A DNA stretch of 12,888 nt from DATDVL01 sp035290025 (GTDB lineage: Archaea; Nanobdellota; Nanobdellia; SCGC-AAA011-G17; DATDVL01): positions 1 to 12,888 of the forward strand of contig DATDVL010000057.1 in assembly GCA_035290025.1 (NCBI GenBank). The letters run 5' to 3'. Both the position numbers and the translations under genes were made by a program. Below the pieces are notes generated by a model. The model saw nothing but the letters and a program-made list of their open reading frames with translations. It was not told the origin of the DNA and made no database searches. Positions 1-8,060 of the stretch are shown here, one piece after another; the stretch's first letter is position 1; every line of letters starts with the position of its first letter.

Positions 1-1878
1 GACTACAGCGCAAAAAACATCACCGTACTGAAAGGGCTAGAAGCAGTTAGACTTAGACCATCCATGTACATAGGAGACACGGGAGAACGAGGATTTCATC
101 ACCTCGTCAACGAAGTCGTCGACAACAGCTTAGACGAAGCACTAGCAGGACACTGCACTTACATTCTTGTCAAACTCAACACCGATGGAACATGCACCGT
201 AGAAGACGACGGGCGAGGCATACCCACAGACATCCACCCCATTGAAGGAAAATCAGCACTAGAACTCGTCATGACTATACTCCACGCAGGAGGAAAATTC
301 GACAAAAAAACTTACAAAGTATCCGGAGGATTACACGGCGTAGGAGTATCCTGTGTCAATGCACTATCAACATGGCTAGAAGTACACGTCAGAAGAAACG
401 GAAAAGTATACTACCAAAAATACCACCAAGGAACACCCCAAGAACCTGTCAAAGACATAGGAACCTATGAAGGAAGAACAGGAACACGCGTCACCTTCCT
501 ACCCGACCCAACGATATTCACCACAACAACCTTCCTCTATGACAAAGTAGCAGCACGACTCAGAGAACTAGCCTATCTCAACAAAGGCATAAAAATAATC
601 ATCAACGACGAACGCACTAACACTGAAGAAACATTCCAATACCACGGAGGCATCAAAGAATTCGTACAACACCTCAACACAACAAAACAGCCACTACATG
701 CAGACATCATCTACCTCCACAAAAAAAATGACCACACAGAAATGGAAATAGCACTCCAATACAACGATTCTTACAACGAAAACATCCACAGCTTCGTCAA
801 CAACATTAACACTATAGAAGGAGGAACACACTACACAGGATTCTCCACCGCATTAACCAGAAGCATCAACGAGTACATACGAAAAAGGAAATTAACTGAC
901 ACCAAACTTACCGGAGAAGACGCACGAGAAGGACTAACAGCAATCATCAGCATGAAAATACCCAACCCACAATTCGAAGGACAAACAAAAACAAAACTAG
1001 GAAACTCAGACATAAAAGGAATGGTAGACTCAGCAGTCTACGAACAACTAAACATCTATCTGGAAGAACACCCACAAACAGCAAAAATAATCATTAACAA
1101 AATATTACTATCAGCACAAGCACGAGAAGCAGCACGAAAAGCACGAGAACTCACCAGAAGAAAATCAGCACTAGACTCAGGAAGCCTACCAGGAAAGCTG
1201 TCAGACTGCCAAGAACGAGACCCCGCACACGCAGAACTCTTCTGCGTCGAAGGAGACAGCGCAGGAGGAAGCTGCATTTCAGCACGCAACAGAGAAAACC
1301 AAGCAATACTACCACTACGAGGAAAGATATTAAATGTAGAAAAAGCACGATTAGACAAAATACTAAGAAACGAACAAATAACTATACTCCTCGCAGCACT
1401 AGGCACAAACATCGGAGAAGACTTTGACATCAACAAAACACGCTACCATAAAATAATCTTAATGGCAGACGCTGATGTAGACGGAGCACATATCAGCTGC
1501 TTATTATTAACACTCTTCTACAGACACTTACGACCACTCATCCAAGCAGGATACATCTACCTAGCAATGCCGCCACTCTACAAAGTAAGCAAAGGAAAAC
1601 AACACTGGTACTGCTTCAACGACAAAGAACTAGAAGAACTACTCAACACGATAGGAAAAGACGTCAACATCCAACGCTACAAAGGACTAGGAGAAATGAA
1701 CCCTGACCAACTATGGGAAACAACCATGAACCCGGAAACACGAAAACTAAAAAAAATAACCATAGAAGACGCAGCACTAGCTGACGAAATGTTCTCAACA
1801 CTCATGGGAGAAGAGGTAGAACCACGAAGAAAATTCATAGAAGACAATGCCACTTACGTAAAAAATCTGGACATATAA
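1..1878 (+). CDS. gyrB: DNA gyrase subunit B (5' end cut by window edge)
   Basis: ATPase subunit of type IIA topoisomerase; with GyrA it introduces negative supercoils using ATP. The frame is open from base 1 (DYSAKNITVLKGLEAVR...), so the true start lies a few codons outside the window; the ATG at 64 is internal, because the conserved LEGLEAVRxRPxMYIG block straddles it. Visible in order: GHKL ATPase motifs EVVDNSLDEA, DDGRGIP and GGLHGVGV, the transducer region, then TOPRIM motifs EGDSAGGS (1249-1272) and DADVDGAH (1468-1491, metal-binding acidic residues), and the C-terminal RYKGLGEM block. The 625 residues visible fit the short GyrB form without the roughly 165-aa insert of enterobacterial GyrB. 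First visible gene of a gyrB-B3/B4-gyrA operon. ParE is the alternative name, but the GyrA-box in the partner subunit favours gyrase. Confidence 0.96.
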   Translation, partial: DYSAKNITVLKGLEAVRLRPSMYIGDTGERGFHHLVNEVVDNSLDEALAGHCTYILVKLNTDGTCTVEDDGRGIPTDIHPIEGKSALELVMTILHAGGKFDKKTYKVSGGLHGVGVSCVNALSTWLEVHVRRNGKVYYQKYHQGTPQEPVKDIGTYEGRTGTRVTFLPDPTIFTTTTFLYDKVAARLRELAYLNKGIKIIINDERTNTEETFQYHGGIKEFVQHLNTTKQPLHADIIYLHKKNDHTEMEIALQYNDSYNENIHSFVNNINTIEGGTHYTGFSTALTRSINEYIRKRKLTDTKLTGEDAREGLTAIISMKIPNPQFEGQTKTKLGNSDIKGMVDSAVYEQLNIYLEEHPQTAKIIINKILLSAQAREAARKARELTRRKSALDSGSLPGKLSDCQERDPAHAELFCVEGDSAGGSCISARNRENQAILPLRGKILNVEKARLDKILRNEQITILLAALGTNIGEDFDINKTRYHKIILMADADVDGAHISCLLLTLFYRHLRPLIQAGYIYLAMPPLYKVSKGKQHWYCFNDKELEELLNTIGKDVNIQRYKGLGEMNPDQLWETTMNPETRKLKKITIEDAALADEMFSTLMGEEVEPRRKFIEDNATYVKNLDI

Positions 1879-1882
1879 AAAA

Positions 1883-2584
1883 ATGAAACAATTAATCATA
1901 GCAGAACAAGTATTTACTCATTACCCTAGTGTTGAACTCGGCGTAATCATCCTCCATAATCTTGATAATACCATACCAGCAGTAACAAATAATCTTTTAC
2001 AAGAAACAATGACTACATTAAGAAAAAATTTAACCATAGAAACACTACCAGAACTACCTGTCATACAACAATGGAGAAACGTTTACCAATCATTCGGAGC
2101 AACACCACCAAGCACCTACAGAAGTTCCATAGAAGCACTATTACGAAGAATACTCAAAGGAGACCTACCCAACATCAATTTCTTAGTAGACCTCTACAAC
2201 TATGCATCTATCAAACACCTCATACCCATCGGCGCAGAAGACCTTGACACCATAGAAGGAGACATACACTTATGCCCAGCAGAAGGAAACGAACAATTCT
2301 TTACCATAGGATCAACAGAAAACAGCCCACCAAAAGCAAAAGAAATAATCTACAAAGATAACAAAGGAACCATTTGCCGATGCTGGAACTGGAGAGAAGG
2401 AGACAGAACAAAAATAACACCATCAACAAAAAATGCAATAATTGTCATAGAAAATATTATCCCTAATACTAAAGAAAAATTATTTGCTGTACTACAAGAA
2501 ATAACTCAGCTCTTACAACAACACACCAAAACAATAATTACTACTCATATGATGAACAAAAATAATAGGATAATAACCATCTAA
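1883..2584 (+). CDS. B3/B4 domain protein (PheRS beta-type domain, COG3382-like)
   Basis: Stand-alone protein of 233 aa resembling the B3/B4 domain of phenylalanyl-tRNA synthetase beta subunit. Supporting segments are VYQSFGATPPSTYRSS (about residues 68-82), the following helix ending RRILKGDLP, the LVDLYNYASIKHLIPIGAEDLD stretch (split at about residue 110), and CRCWNWREGDRTKIT (about 165-179); these are hallmark blocks of that family. In PheRS the domain carries the editing site; the role of free-standing archaeal copies is not established, and aminoacyl-tRNA or amino-acid binding is only an inference. The gene starts 4 nt after gyrB and ends 1 nt before the gyrA ATG, so it is almost certainly co-transcribed. 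No Shine-Dalgarno is visible before its ATG, suggesting translation coupled to gyrB. No membrane segment or signal peptide. Its place between the two gyrase genes is unusual. Confidence 0.85.
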   Translation: MKQLIIAEQVFTHYPSVELGVIILHNLDNTIPAVTNNLLQETMTTLRKNLTIETLPELPVIQQWRNVYQSFGATPPSTYRSSIEALLRRILKGDLPNINFLVDLYNYASIKHLIPIGAEDLDTIEGDIHLCPAEGNEQFFTIGSTENSPPKAKEIIYKDNKGTICRCWNWREGDRTKITPSTKNAIIVIENIIPNTKEKLFAVLQEITQLLQQHTKTIITTHMMNKNNRIITI

Positions 2585-2585
2585 C

Positions 2586-4982
2586 ATGGCAGAAGAAATA
2601 CAAACAAAAGTTATCCAAGAAGAAATGAAAAACAGTTATCTAGACTATGCTATGTCAGTTATTACCGCACGAGCATTACCTGATGTGTATGATGGACTAA
2701 AACCTGTCCATCGAAGAATACTCTACACGATGCATACTCTAGGACTAACTGCAAGTAAACCAACGATCAAATGCGCACGCATCGTGGGTGATGCGATGGG
2801 AAAATTCCACCCTCATGGAAACCTCGCACTCTACGAAAGTTTAGTACGCATGGCACAAGATTTTTCACTACGCTACCCGCTCATCAAAGGACAAGGTAAC
2901 TTTGGTTCGACAGAATTTTCCGCGGCCGCTGACAGATATACTGAAGCAAAAATGATGAAAATAACAGAAGTATTACTCGAAGATTTAGACAAAGAAACCG
3001 TCAAGATGGTACCCAACTATGACGCAAGCCTAGAAGAACCAGCAGTACTACCGGCAAAAATACCCAACCTCCTCATCAATGGAAGCTCAGGAATAGCTGT
3101 AGGCATGGCAACCAACATACCACCTCACAATCTCACCGAAGTCACCCAAGCAATTATAGCAACACTACAAAACCCCGACATACCCCTAGAAGAACTGATG
3201 CACTATATCAAAGGACCAGACTTTCCGACCGGAGCAATCATCCAAGGAACAGCAGGCATAGCAGAAGCCTACAGAACAGGAAAAGGGAAAATAAGCGTCA
3301 AAGCAAAAACACACATTGAAGGAAGAAACATAATCATCACCGAAATACCCTACCAAATAGGAAAAGGACAATTAATAGAACACATCGTAGAACTAGTAAA
3401 GAACAAAATAATAGAAGGCATCAGCGACATACGAGACGAATCAGCAAAAGAAATACGATTAGTCATAACAACAAAAAAAGACCAAGAACCGGAAATCATC
3501 CTGAACCAACTCTACCAACACAGCGAACTAAAAAACAATTACAGCATCAGCATGATAGCACTCCACGAAGGACAACCAAAATTAATGACACTGAAAAACT
3601 TAATCACCCACTATATCAACCATCGACTAACTATTATTACCAAAAGAACACAATATGACTTACGAAAAGCAGAAGAACGAAAACACTTAATAGAAGGACT
3701 ACAAACAGCAATACAAAATATTGACCACATCATCAACCTCATCAAACAAGCAAACAGCACCGAAGAAGCACGACAACACTTAATGAACAACTACCCACTC
3801 AGCGACTTACAAGCAAACGCCATCCTTGACATGAAATTAAGCAAGTTAACCAACCTAGAAACAACAAAACTGCACGAAGAACGAGAAGAATTACTCAGAA
3901 ATATTCAATACTACCATACCATCCTCAACTCGGAACAAGAAAAGAAAAAAATTATCACCAAAGAACTGGAAACTATCAAAGAACAATTCGGGGATGAACG
4001 AAGGACAGCCATAGAAACAAACCACGAAGAAATAACTGAAAAAGCATTAATACAAGAAGAAGACATCGTGATCGTCTTAACACAATCAGGCTACATCAAA
4101 CAACTACCACTCACCGAATACAAACAACAACGACGAGGAGGAAAAGGAGTCATAGGAACCACTACCAAAGAAGAAGACATTGTAAAAAACATCTTTATAA
4201 CAAGCAACCACAACAAATTATTAACCTTCACTAACAAAGGAAAAATCTACTGGTTAGCAGCACACGAACTGCCCGAAGGAAGCAGATACGCAAAAGGAAA
4301 AGCATTAGTGAACCTACTCAACCTCCAACCCGGAGAAAATGTCGGCACCATACTCCCCATAAAAAGTTATGAAGGCTACGCATTATTTACTACGAAAAAA
4401 GGAACTGTAAAAAAAACAAAACTAAAAGAATACAGCAACGAAAGAAACTCGGGGATCATAGCAATAAGCCTAGATGAAGAAGACGAAGTCATCAACGTTT
4501 TACACACCAACGGCAACCAAGAACTATTACTTGCAACTAAACAAGGACAAGCAGTACGCTGCAACGAACAAACCATCAGGGACATGGGAAGAACAGCAAC
4601 CGGCGTACGAGGCATATGGTTACAAGAACACGACGAAGTCATCGGGGCAGAACTAGCACAACCGGGAACAACCATCCTTACTATCACCGAACTCGGCTAC
4701 GGAAAACGAACACCCATAGAAGACTACCGACTCACCAACCGCGGAGGAAGCGGAGTCATTAATATCAAAATCACGGAGAAGAACGGACCCGTAGCAGGCA
4801 TTACCACAGTAACAGAAGACGAAGAAGTACTCTTCATGACCACCCAAGGACAAGCCATACGCGTACCTGTTAATAATATTAGTAGCATCGGAAGAAATAC
4901 CCAAGGCGTACGCATCATGAAACTCAACGAAGGAGACAAAGTCAACGCCATAGCAAAAATAGAAAAAACTGAAAATCCATAA
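2586..4982 (+). CDS. gyrA: DNA gyrase subunit A
   Basis: Breakage-reunion subunit of gyrase, 798 aa. The N-terminal winged-helix/tower region has YLDYAMSVITARALPDVYDG and HPHGNLALYES; the catalytic tyrosine that attaches to DNA is Tyr118 in AADRYTEAKM. The C-terminal DNA-wrapping domain shows six beta-pinwheel repeats and an intact GyrA-box QRRGGKG at residues 515-521, which marks a supercoiling gyrase rather than topoisomerase IV. It ends soon after the sixth blade (EKTENP), lacking the long acidic tail of many bacterial GyrA proteins. In the quinolone-binding segment, Leu80 and Glu84 align with E. coli Ser83 and Asp87. The ATG follows the upstream stop after one base and has no Shine-Dalgarno, consistent with translational coupling. 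Confidence 0.97.
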   Translation: MAEEIQTKVIQEEMKNSYLDYAMSVITARALPDVYDGLKPVHRRILYTMHTLGLTASKPTIKCARIVGDAMGKFHPHGNLALYESLVRMAQDFSLRYPLIKGQGNFGSTEFSAAADRYTEAKMMKITEVLLEDLDKETVKMVPNYDASLEEPAVLPAKIPNLLINGSSGIAVGMATNIPPHNLTEVTQAIIATLQNPDIPLEELMHYIKGPDFPTGAIIQGTAGIAEAYRTGKGKISVKAKTHIEGRNIIITEIPYQIGKGQLIEHIVELVKNKIIEGISDIRDESAKEIRLVITTKKDQEPEIILNQLYQHSELKNNYSISMIALHEGQPKLMTLKNLITHYINHRLTIITKRTQYDLRKAEERKHLIEGLQTAIQNIDHIINLIKQANSTEEARQHLMNNYPLSDLQANAILDMKLSKLTNLETTKLHEEREELLRNIQYYHTILNSEQEKKKIITKELETIKEQFGDERRTAIETNHEEITEKALIQEEDIVIVLTQSGYIKQLPLTEYKQQRRGGKGVIGTTTKEEDIVKNIFITSNHNKLLTFTNKGKIYWLAAHELPEGSRYAKGKALVNLLNLQPGENVGTILPIKSYEGYALFTTKKGTVKKTKLKEYSNERNSGIIAISLDEEDEVINVLHTNGNQELLLATKQGQAVRCNEQTIRDMGRTATGVRGIWLQEHDEVIGAELAQPGTTILTITELGYGKRTPIEDYRLTNRGGSGVINIKITEKNGPVAGITTVTEDEEVLFMTTQGQAIRVPVNNISSIGRNTQGVRIMKLNEGDKVNAIAKIEKTENP

Positions 4983-5015
4983 AGATTATAGAATACTAAC
5001 TAAACAGAACGAATT

Positions 5016-5169
5016 ATGACAAAAATATCAGAAAATATTATATATATCTAATATTCACAGGAACTTTAATCATTGCACTCCTAACGGGTGGGGCATATCA
5101 TTACTAGAAAAGATGGAAGAACTCATGCACTAAACACAAAGAGCTCTTGAAGCAGTCTACAATAAATAA
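5016..5169 (+). pseudogene. possible decayed small membrane-protein gene
   Basis: Three frames in succession read like parts of one small protein. ATG at 5016 gives MTKISENI before a stop at 5049. A different frame through the TA repeat near 5037-5047 gives IYLIFTGTLIIALLTGG, a convincing hydrophobic segment, then AYHY and a stop at 5105. A third frame gives SLLEKMEELMH, a stop, and TQRALEAVYNK ending at 5169. Indels in the TA-rich stretch and near 5100 plus one stop would explain it. No ribosome binding site is seen. It may equally be chance coding potential in spacer DNA; the product is not recognised. Confidence 0.3.
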
Positions 5170-5175
5170 CCACTT

Positions 5176-5200
5176 TTTAAATAAACACAACCTTTAAATA
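5176..5200 (+). promoter_or_regulatory. tandem TATA boxes of the aldehyde dehydrogenase-aminotransferase operon
   Basis: Two identical TTTAAATA elements lie 17 bp apart, at 5176-5183 and 5193-5200. The first would place transcription initiation near 5205, giving a leader of about 30 nt that contains the Shine-Dalgarno. The second would start near 5222 and leave almost no leader. Two initiation sites, or one functional box and one fortuitous one, are possible. Confidence 0.6.
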
Positions 5201-5223
5201 AAAACCATTCTTCAAAACACGTA

Positions 5224-5231
5224 GAGGTGAT
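5224..5231 (+). promoter_or_regulatory. Shine-Dalgarno GAGGTGAT that fixes the ATG start at 5236
   Basis: GAGGTGAT matches the complement of the usual archaeal 16S rRNA 3' end at all eight bases and ends 4 nt before ATG 5236. An in-frame GTG at 5227 lies inside this site, so it cannot be the real start. Confidence 0.85.
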
Positions 5232-5235
5232 ACCC

Positions 5236-6699
5236 ATGTTTAGCCATACTTATCAGAACTTTATCAACGGAGAATGGGTAACCTCACGTTCTAAAAAAAC
5301 TTTTACGAGTATAAATCCAGCAAACGAAAAAGTACTGGGAAAATTCCAAGCATCAAACTTCTATGACATAGAACAAGCCGTACAAGCAGCAATCAACGCA
5401 CGAACAGCATGGAAAAACGTACCAGCACCAGAAAGAGCATACTACCTCTACACCATCAAAGAATTACTCACCAAACATAAACAACGACTAGGAAAACTAG
5501 TAGCAACAGAAATGGGAAAAGTAATGAACGAAGCACTAGGAGACGTACAAGAAGCAATAGACATCTTTGAATACATGGCAGGAGAAGGAAGAAGAATGTA
5601 CGGAAAAACAACACCATCAGAATTACGCAACAAAATATGTTACACCCAAAGAAAACCCCATGGTATAGCAGGAATCATCACACCATGGAACTTCCCCATA
5701 GCAATACCTGCATGGAAAATGGCACCAGCACTCATCACTGGAAACACGATCGTATGGAAACCATCATCAGACACACCACTCTGCGCACTAGAACTCGTAG
5801 AATTAATCCATGAAGCAGGAATACCCAAAGGAGTCATTAACTTAGTAACAGGGTCAGGAAAAGAAACGGGAATGCCACTAGTACAACACCCAAAAATAGA
5901 TGTTGTATCATTCACCGGACACAGAGACACAGGAAAAACAATACTACAAACAGCAGGAATAAAAAAAGTAGGACTAGAAATGGGAGGAAAAAATGCTATC
6001 ATTGTCATGGACGATGCTGATATAGACCTGGCAGTAGACGGCATACTCTGGGGAGGATACGGAACAACAGGACAACGATGCACAGCAACATCAAGAATCA
6101 TAGCACACCAAACCATAGCAAAAGAATTAGAAGAAAAACTATTAATCAGAATAAAAAAACTACGACTAGGACCAGGAACAAAAGAAACAACAGACATAGG
6201 ACCACTAATCAACAAAGCAGCACAAACAAAAACAGCAGAGTACACACACCTAGGAAAAGAAGAAGGAGCAACACTCACCTACGGAGGAAACATACCCCAA
6301 GGAAAAGGATATTATTACCAACCAACACTCTTCACCAATGTACAACCAAACATGAGAATAGCACAAGAAGAAATATTCGGACCCGTAGTAGCACTCATCA
6401 CCGTGAAAGACTTACCAGAAGCAATAACTGTCTGCAATGCTATAGACTATGGACTATCAGCAGCAGTCTATACCCATAATATTAACCATGCATTCCAAGC
6501 ATTACAACACCTAGAAACAGGAATAGTCTACGTGAACGCACCAACGATAGGCGCAGAAGTACACTTACCATTCGGAGGAACAAAACAAACAGGATGGGGA
6601 AGAGAAGCAGGATGGACAGGCATAGAAGAATTCTCAGAAGAACAAACTATCTACATAGACTACTCAGGAAAACTACAAAAAGCACAAGGAATAGACTAA
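5236..6699 (+). CDS. NAD(P)-dependent aldehyde dehydrogenase (semialdehyde type)
   Basis: Aldehyde dehydrogenase superfamily enzyme of 487 aa, oxidising an aldehyde to a carboxylate in the cytosol. Oxyanion Asn152 is in TPWNFP, the cofactor-binding Lys175 in WKPSSDTP, the general base Glu248 in LEMGGKN and the catalytic Cys282 in TTGQRCTATSR; length is normal. The block EYMAGEGRRMYGKTTPSEL resembles bacterial succinate or 2-oxoglutarate semialdehyde dehydrogenases. The aminotransferase begins 3 nt downstream, so the pair probably converts an omega-amino acid to a semialdehyde and then to a diacid. GABA to succinate is one option and lysine to 2-aminoadipate another; the sequence does not decide. 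The start is ATG 5236, not the GTG three codons upstream, because that GTG is part of the Shine-Dalgarno. Confidence 0.92.
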   Translation: MFSHTYQNFINGEWVTSRSKKTFTSINPANEKVLGKFQASNFYDIEQAVQAAINARTAWKNVPAPERAYYLYTIKELLTKHKQRLGKLVATEMGKVMNEALGDVQEAIDIFEYMAGEGRRMYGKTTPSELRNKICYTQRKPHGIAGIITPWNFPIAIPAWKMAPALITGNTIVWKPSSDTPLCALELVELIHEAGIPKGVINLVTGSGKETGMPLVQHPKIDVVSFTGHRDTGKTILQTAGIKKVGLEMGGKNAIIVMDDADIDLAVDGILWGGYGTTGQRCTATSRIIAHQTIAKELEEKLLIRIKKLRLGPGTKETTDIGPLINKAAQTKTAEYTHLGKEEGATLTYGGNIPQGKGYYYQPTLFTNVQPNMRIAQEEIFGPVVALITVKDLPEAITVCNAIDYGLSAAVYTHNINHAFQALQHLETGIVYVNAPTIGAEVHLPFGGTKQTGWGREAGWTGIEEFSEEQTIYIDYSGKLQKAQGID

Positions 6700-6702
6700 C
6701 AC

Positions 6703-7983
6703 ATGCAAACAAAAATAAAAACAATACCAGGAACAAAATCAAAAATAGTATTGGACAAACTCAACCAATTAAACGGAGCAAACTCATCAGTATACCCCTA
6801 CATCCACTCAGGAAAAGGGGAAGGTTGCTATTTCGAAGACATTGACGGCAACATATTCTTAGACTTCGCATCACAAATAGCAAGCAACCCCCTAGGATAT
6901 AATCACCCAGAACTTGTCAATGTAGTAAAAAAATACCGAACACACCCCATAAAATATGCAGGACAAGATTTCGGAATAGAAGAACACGCAAGACTACTAG
7001 AAACACTACTGAGCATAACACCAAAACCATTAAACGCAGCATTCCTGATAAATTCGGGAGCAGAAGCAGTAGAAAACAGCATAAAAATATGCCTACGAAA
7101 CAGACCAACAGCAAAATATGGCATATCATTCACCCATGCATTCCACGGAAGAACACTAGGAGCACTATCAGCAACTAATACTAAAACAGTACACAAAAAA
7201 AGTTATTGGACAGTACCCATGCAACGACTACCTTACAATGAAACAGCAATAGAACAATTACAAGATACTATAACTAGAGAAGGAGGAGCAGAAAACGTTG
7301 GATATGTCATAGCAGAAACAATACAAGGAGAAGGAGGCTACAACATACCAACAAAAAAAATGATCAAAAGTGTCCACACTATCTGCAAAGACAACAAAAT
7401 ACCTTACATTGCAGACGAAGTACAATCAGGCATGGGAAGAACAGGGGAATGGTGGGCATACCAACACTTTGATATTATCCCAGACGTATTCTCAACAGCA
7501 AAAGCACTACAAGTAGCAGCAACCGTCAGCAAAAAAAGTTATTTCCCAGAAGAAGGAGCAATATCATCAACATGGGGTGGAGGACACAGCATAGACCTTG
7601 CACTAGGAGCAGCAACCATCAACACAATAAAAAAAGAAAAACTCCTTGATAATGTAAAAAAACAAGGACACTACCTCAAAAAAAGAATGACAGAACTACC
7701 AGATATACAACAACCACGAGGACTAGGATTAATGACAGCATTTGATGTAAAGAACAAAGAACTACGAAACAATATCATCGTGGAAGTACTCAAACAAGGA
7801 TTAGTGACTGTAGGATGTGGAACAACAGGAATACGGTTAATACCACCATATATTATAACTCACAAAGAAATAGACGAAGCAATAAACATCCTAGAACAAG
7901 CAATAAAAAAATGCATACACCAAGGATTCCGACACACAGGAAATATCTGCAATTATGTAACGTGCGGACAAAATATTACATGA
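6703..7983 (+). CDS. PLP-dependent class III aminotransferase (omega-amino acid type)
   Basis: Fold-type I, class III aminotransferase of 426 aa, moving the terminal amino group of an omega-amino acid to an oxo-acid acceptor, usually 2-oxoglutarate. Visible sites: SGAEAVENSIK at 118-128 (PLP phosphate region), HAFHGRT around 146-151, Asp238 in ADEVQSGMGRTG (contacts the pyridine nitrogen), and the probable PLP lysine Lys267 in STAKALQVAA. The SSTWGGG block after the lysine resembles L-lysine 6-aminotransferase and eukaryotic-type GABA aminotransferase more than acetylornithine aminotransferase. It lies 3 nt after the aldehyde dehydrogenase and has only a weak purine stretch upstream, so translation is probably coupled. 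The C-terminus has several Cys residues (KKCIHQGF..., ICNYVTCG) of no known role. Substrate is undetermined. Confidence 0.9.
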   Translation: MQTKIKTIPGTKSKIVLDKLNQLNGANSSVYPYIHSGKGEGCYFEDIDGNIFLDFASQIASNPLGYNHPELVNVVKKYRTHPIKYAGQDFGIEEHARLLETLLSITPKPLNAAFLINSGAEAVENSIKICLRNRPTAKYGISFTHAFHGRTLGALSATNTKTVHKKSYWTVPMQRLPYNETAIEQLQDTITREGGAENVGYVIAETIQGEGGYNIPTKKMIKSVHTICKDNKIPYIADEVQSGMGRTGEWWAYQHFDIIPDVFSTAKALQVAATVSKKSYFPEEGAISSTWGGGHSIDLALGAATINTIKKEKLLDNVKKQGHYLKKRMTELPDIQQPRGLGLMTAFDVKNKELRNNIIVEVLKQGLVTVGCGTTGIRLIPPYIITHKEIDEAINILEQAIKKCIHQGFRHTGNICNYVTCGQNIT

Positions 7984-8003
7984 TTACTACAATCTTAACT
8001 ACC

Positions 8004-8010
8004 TTTTTTT
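8004..8010 (+). terminator. T-tract terminator of the aminotransferase operon
   Basis: A run of seven T lies 20 nt after the aminotransferase stop, in the 55-nt gap before the convergent dehydrogenase gene. Archaeal RNA polymerase terminates at such tracts without needing a hairpin, and none is obvious here. Confidence 0.55.
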
Positions 8011-8031
8011 AGTTATGCACAACATTTAAAT

Positions 8032-8060
8032 AAAAAAATCAGGCACTAACAATTGTGCCT
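8032..8060 (-). terminator. hairpin plus T7 terminator overlapping the dehydrogenase stop codon
   Basis: On the minus strand AGGCAC (8060-8055), an 8-nt loop and GTGCCT (8046-8041) form a perfect 6-bp stem, followed after GA by seven T (8038-8032). The stem lies within the last codons of the dehydrogenase gene and the loop-stem-T layout is like a bacterial intrinsic terminator. Confidence 0.65.

Noticed and set aside
1056..1436. 126-aa minus-strand open frame opposite gyrB
   Set aside because: It lies over the TOPRIM region of gyrB and has shadow-like composition, with no motif.
5105..5107. TAG read through as pyrrolysine in the small spacer frame
   Set aside because: The downstream frame has no recognisable protein character and there is no sign of pyrrolysine genes in the window; decay is simpler.
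5227..5235. GTG 5227 as the aldehyde dehydrogenase start
   Set aside because: The GTG is part of the perfect Shine-Dalgarno GAGGTGAT, which is placed correctly for ATG 5236.
5640..6278. 212-aa minus-strand open frame opposite the aldehyde dehydrogenase
   Set aside because: Ser/Val/Phe-rich shadow of a strongly conserved plus-strand enzyme; no ribosome site or promoter.
8024..8031. TTTAAATA on the plus strand between the convergent genes
   Set aside because: Looks like a TATA box, but the only thing downstream is the antisense strand of the dehydrogenase gene; more likely part of the A/T-rich terminator region.
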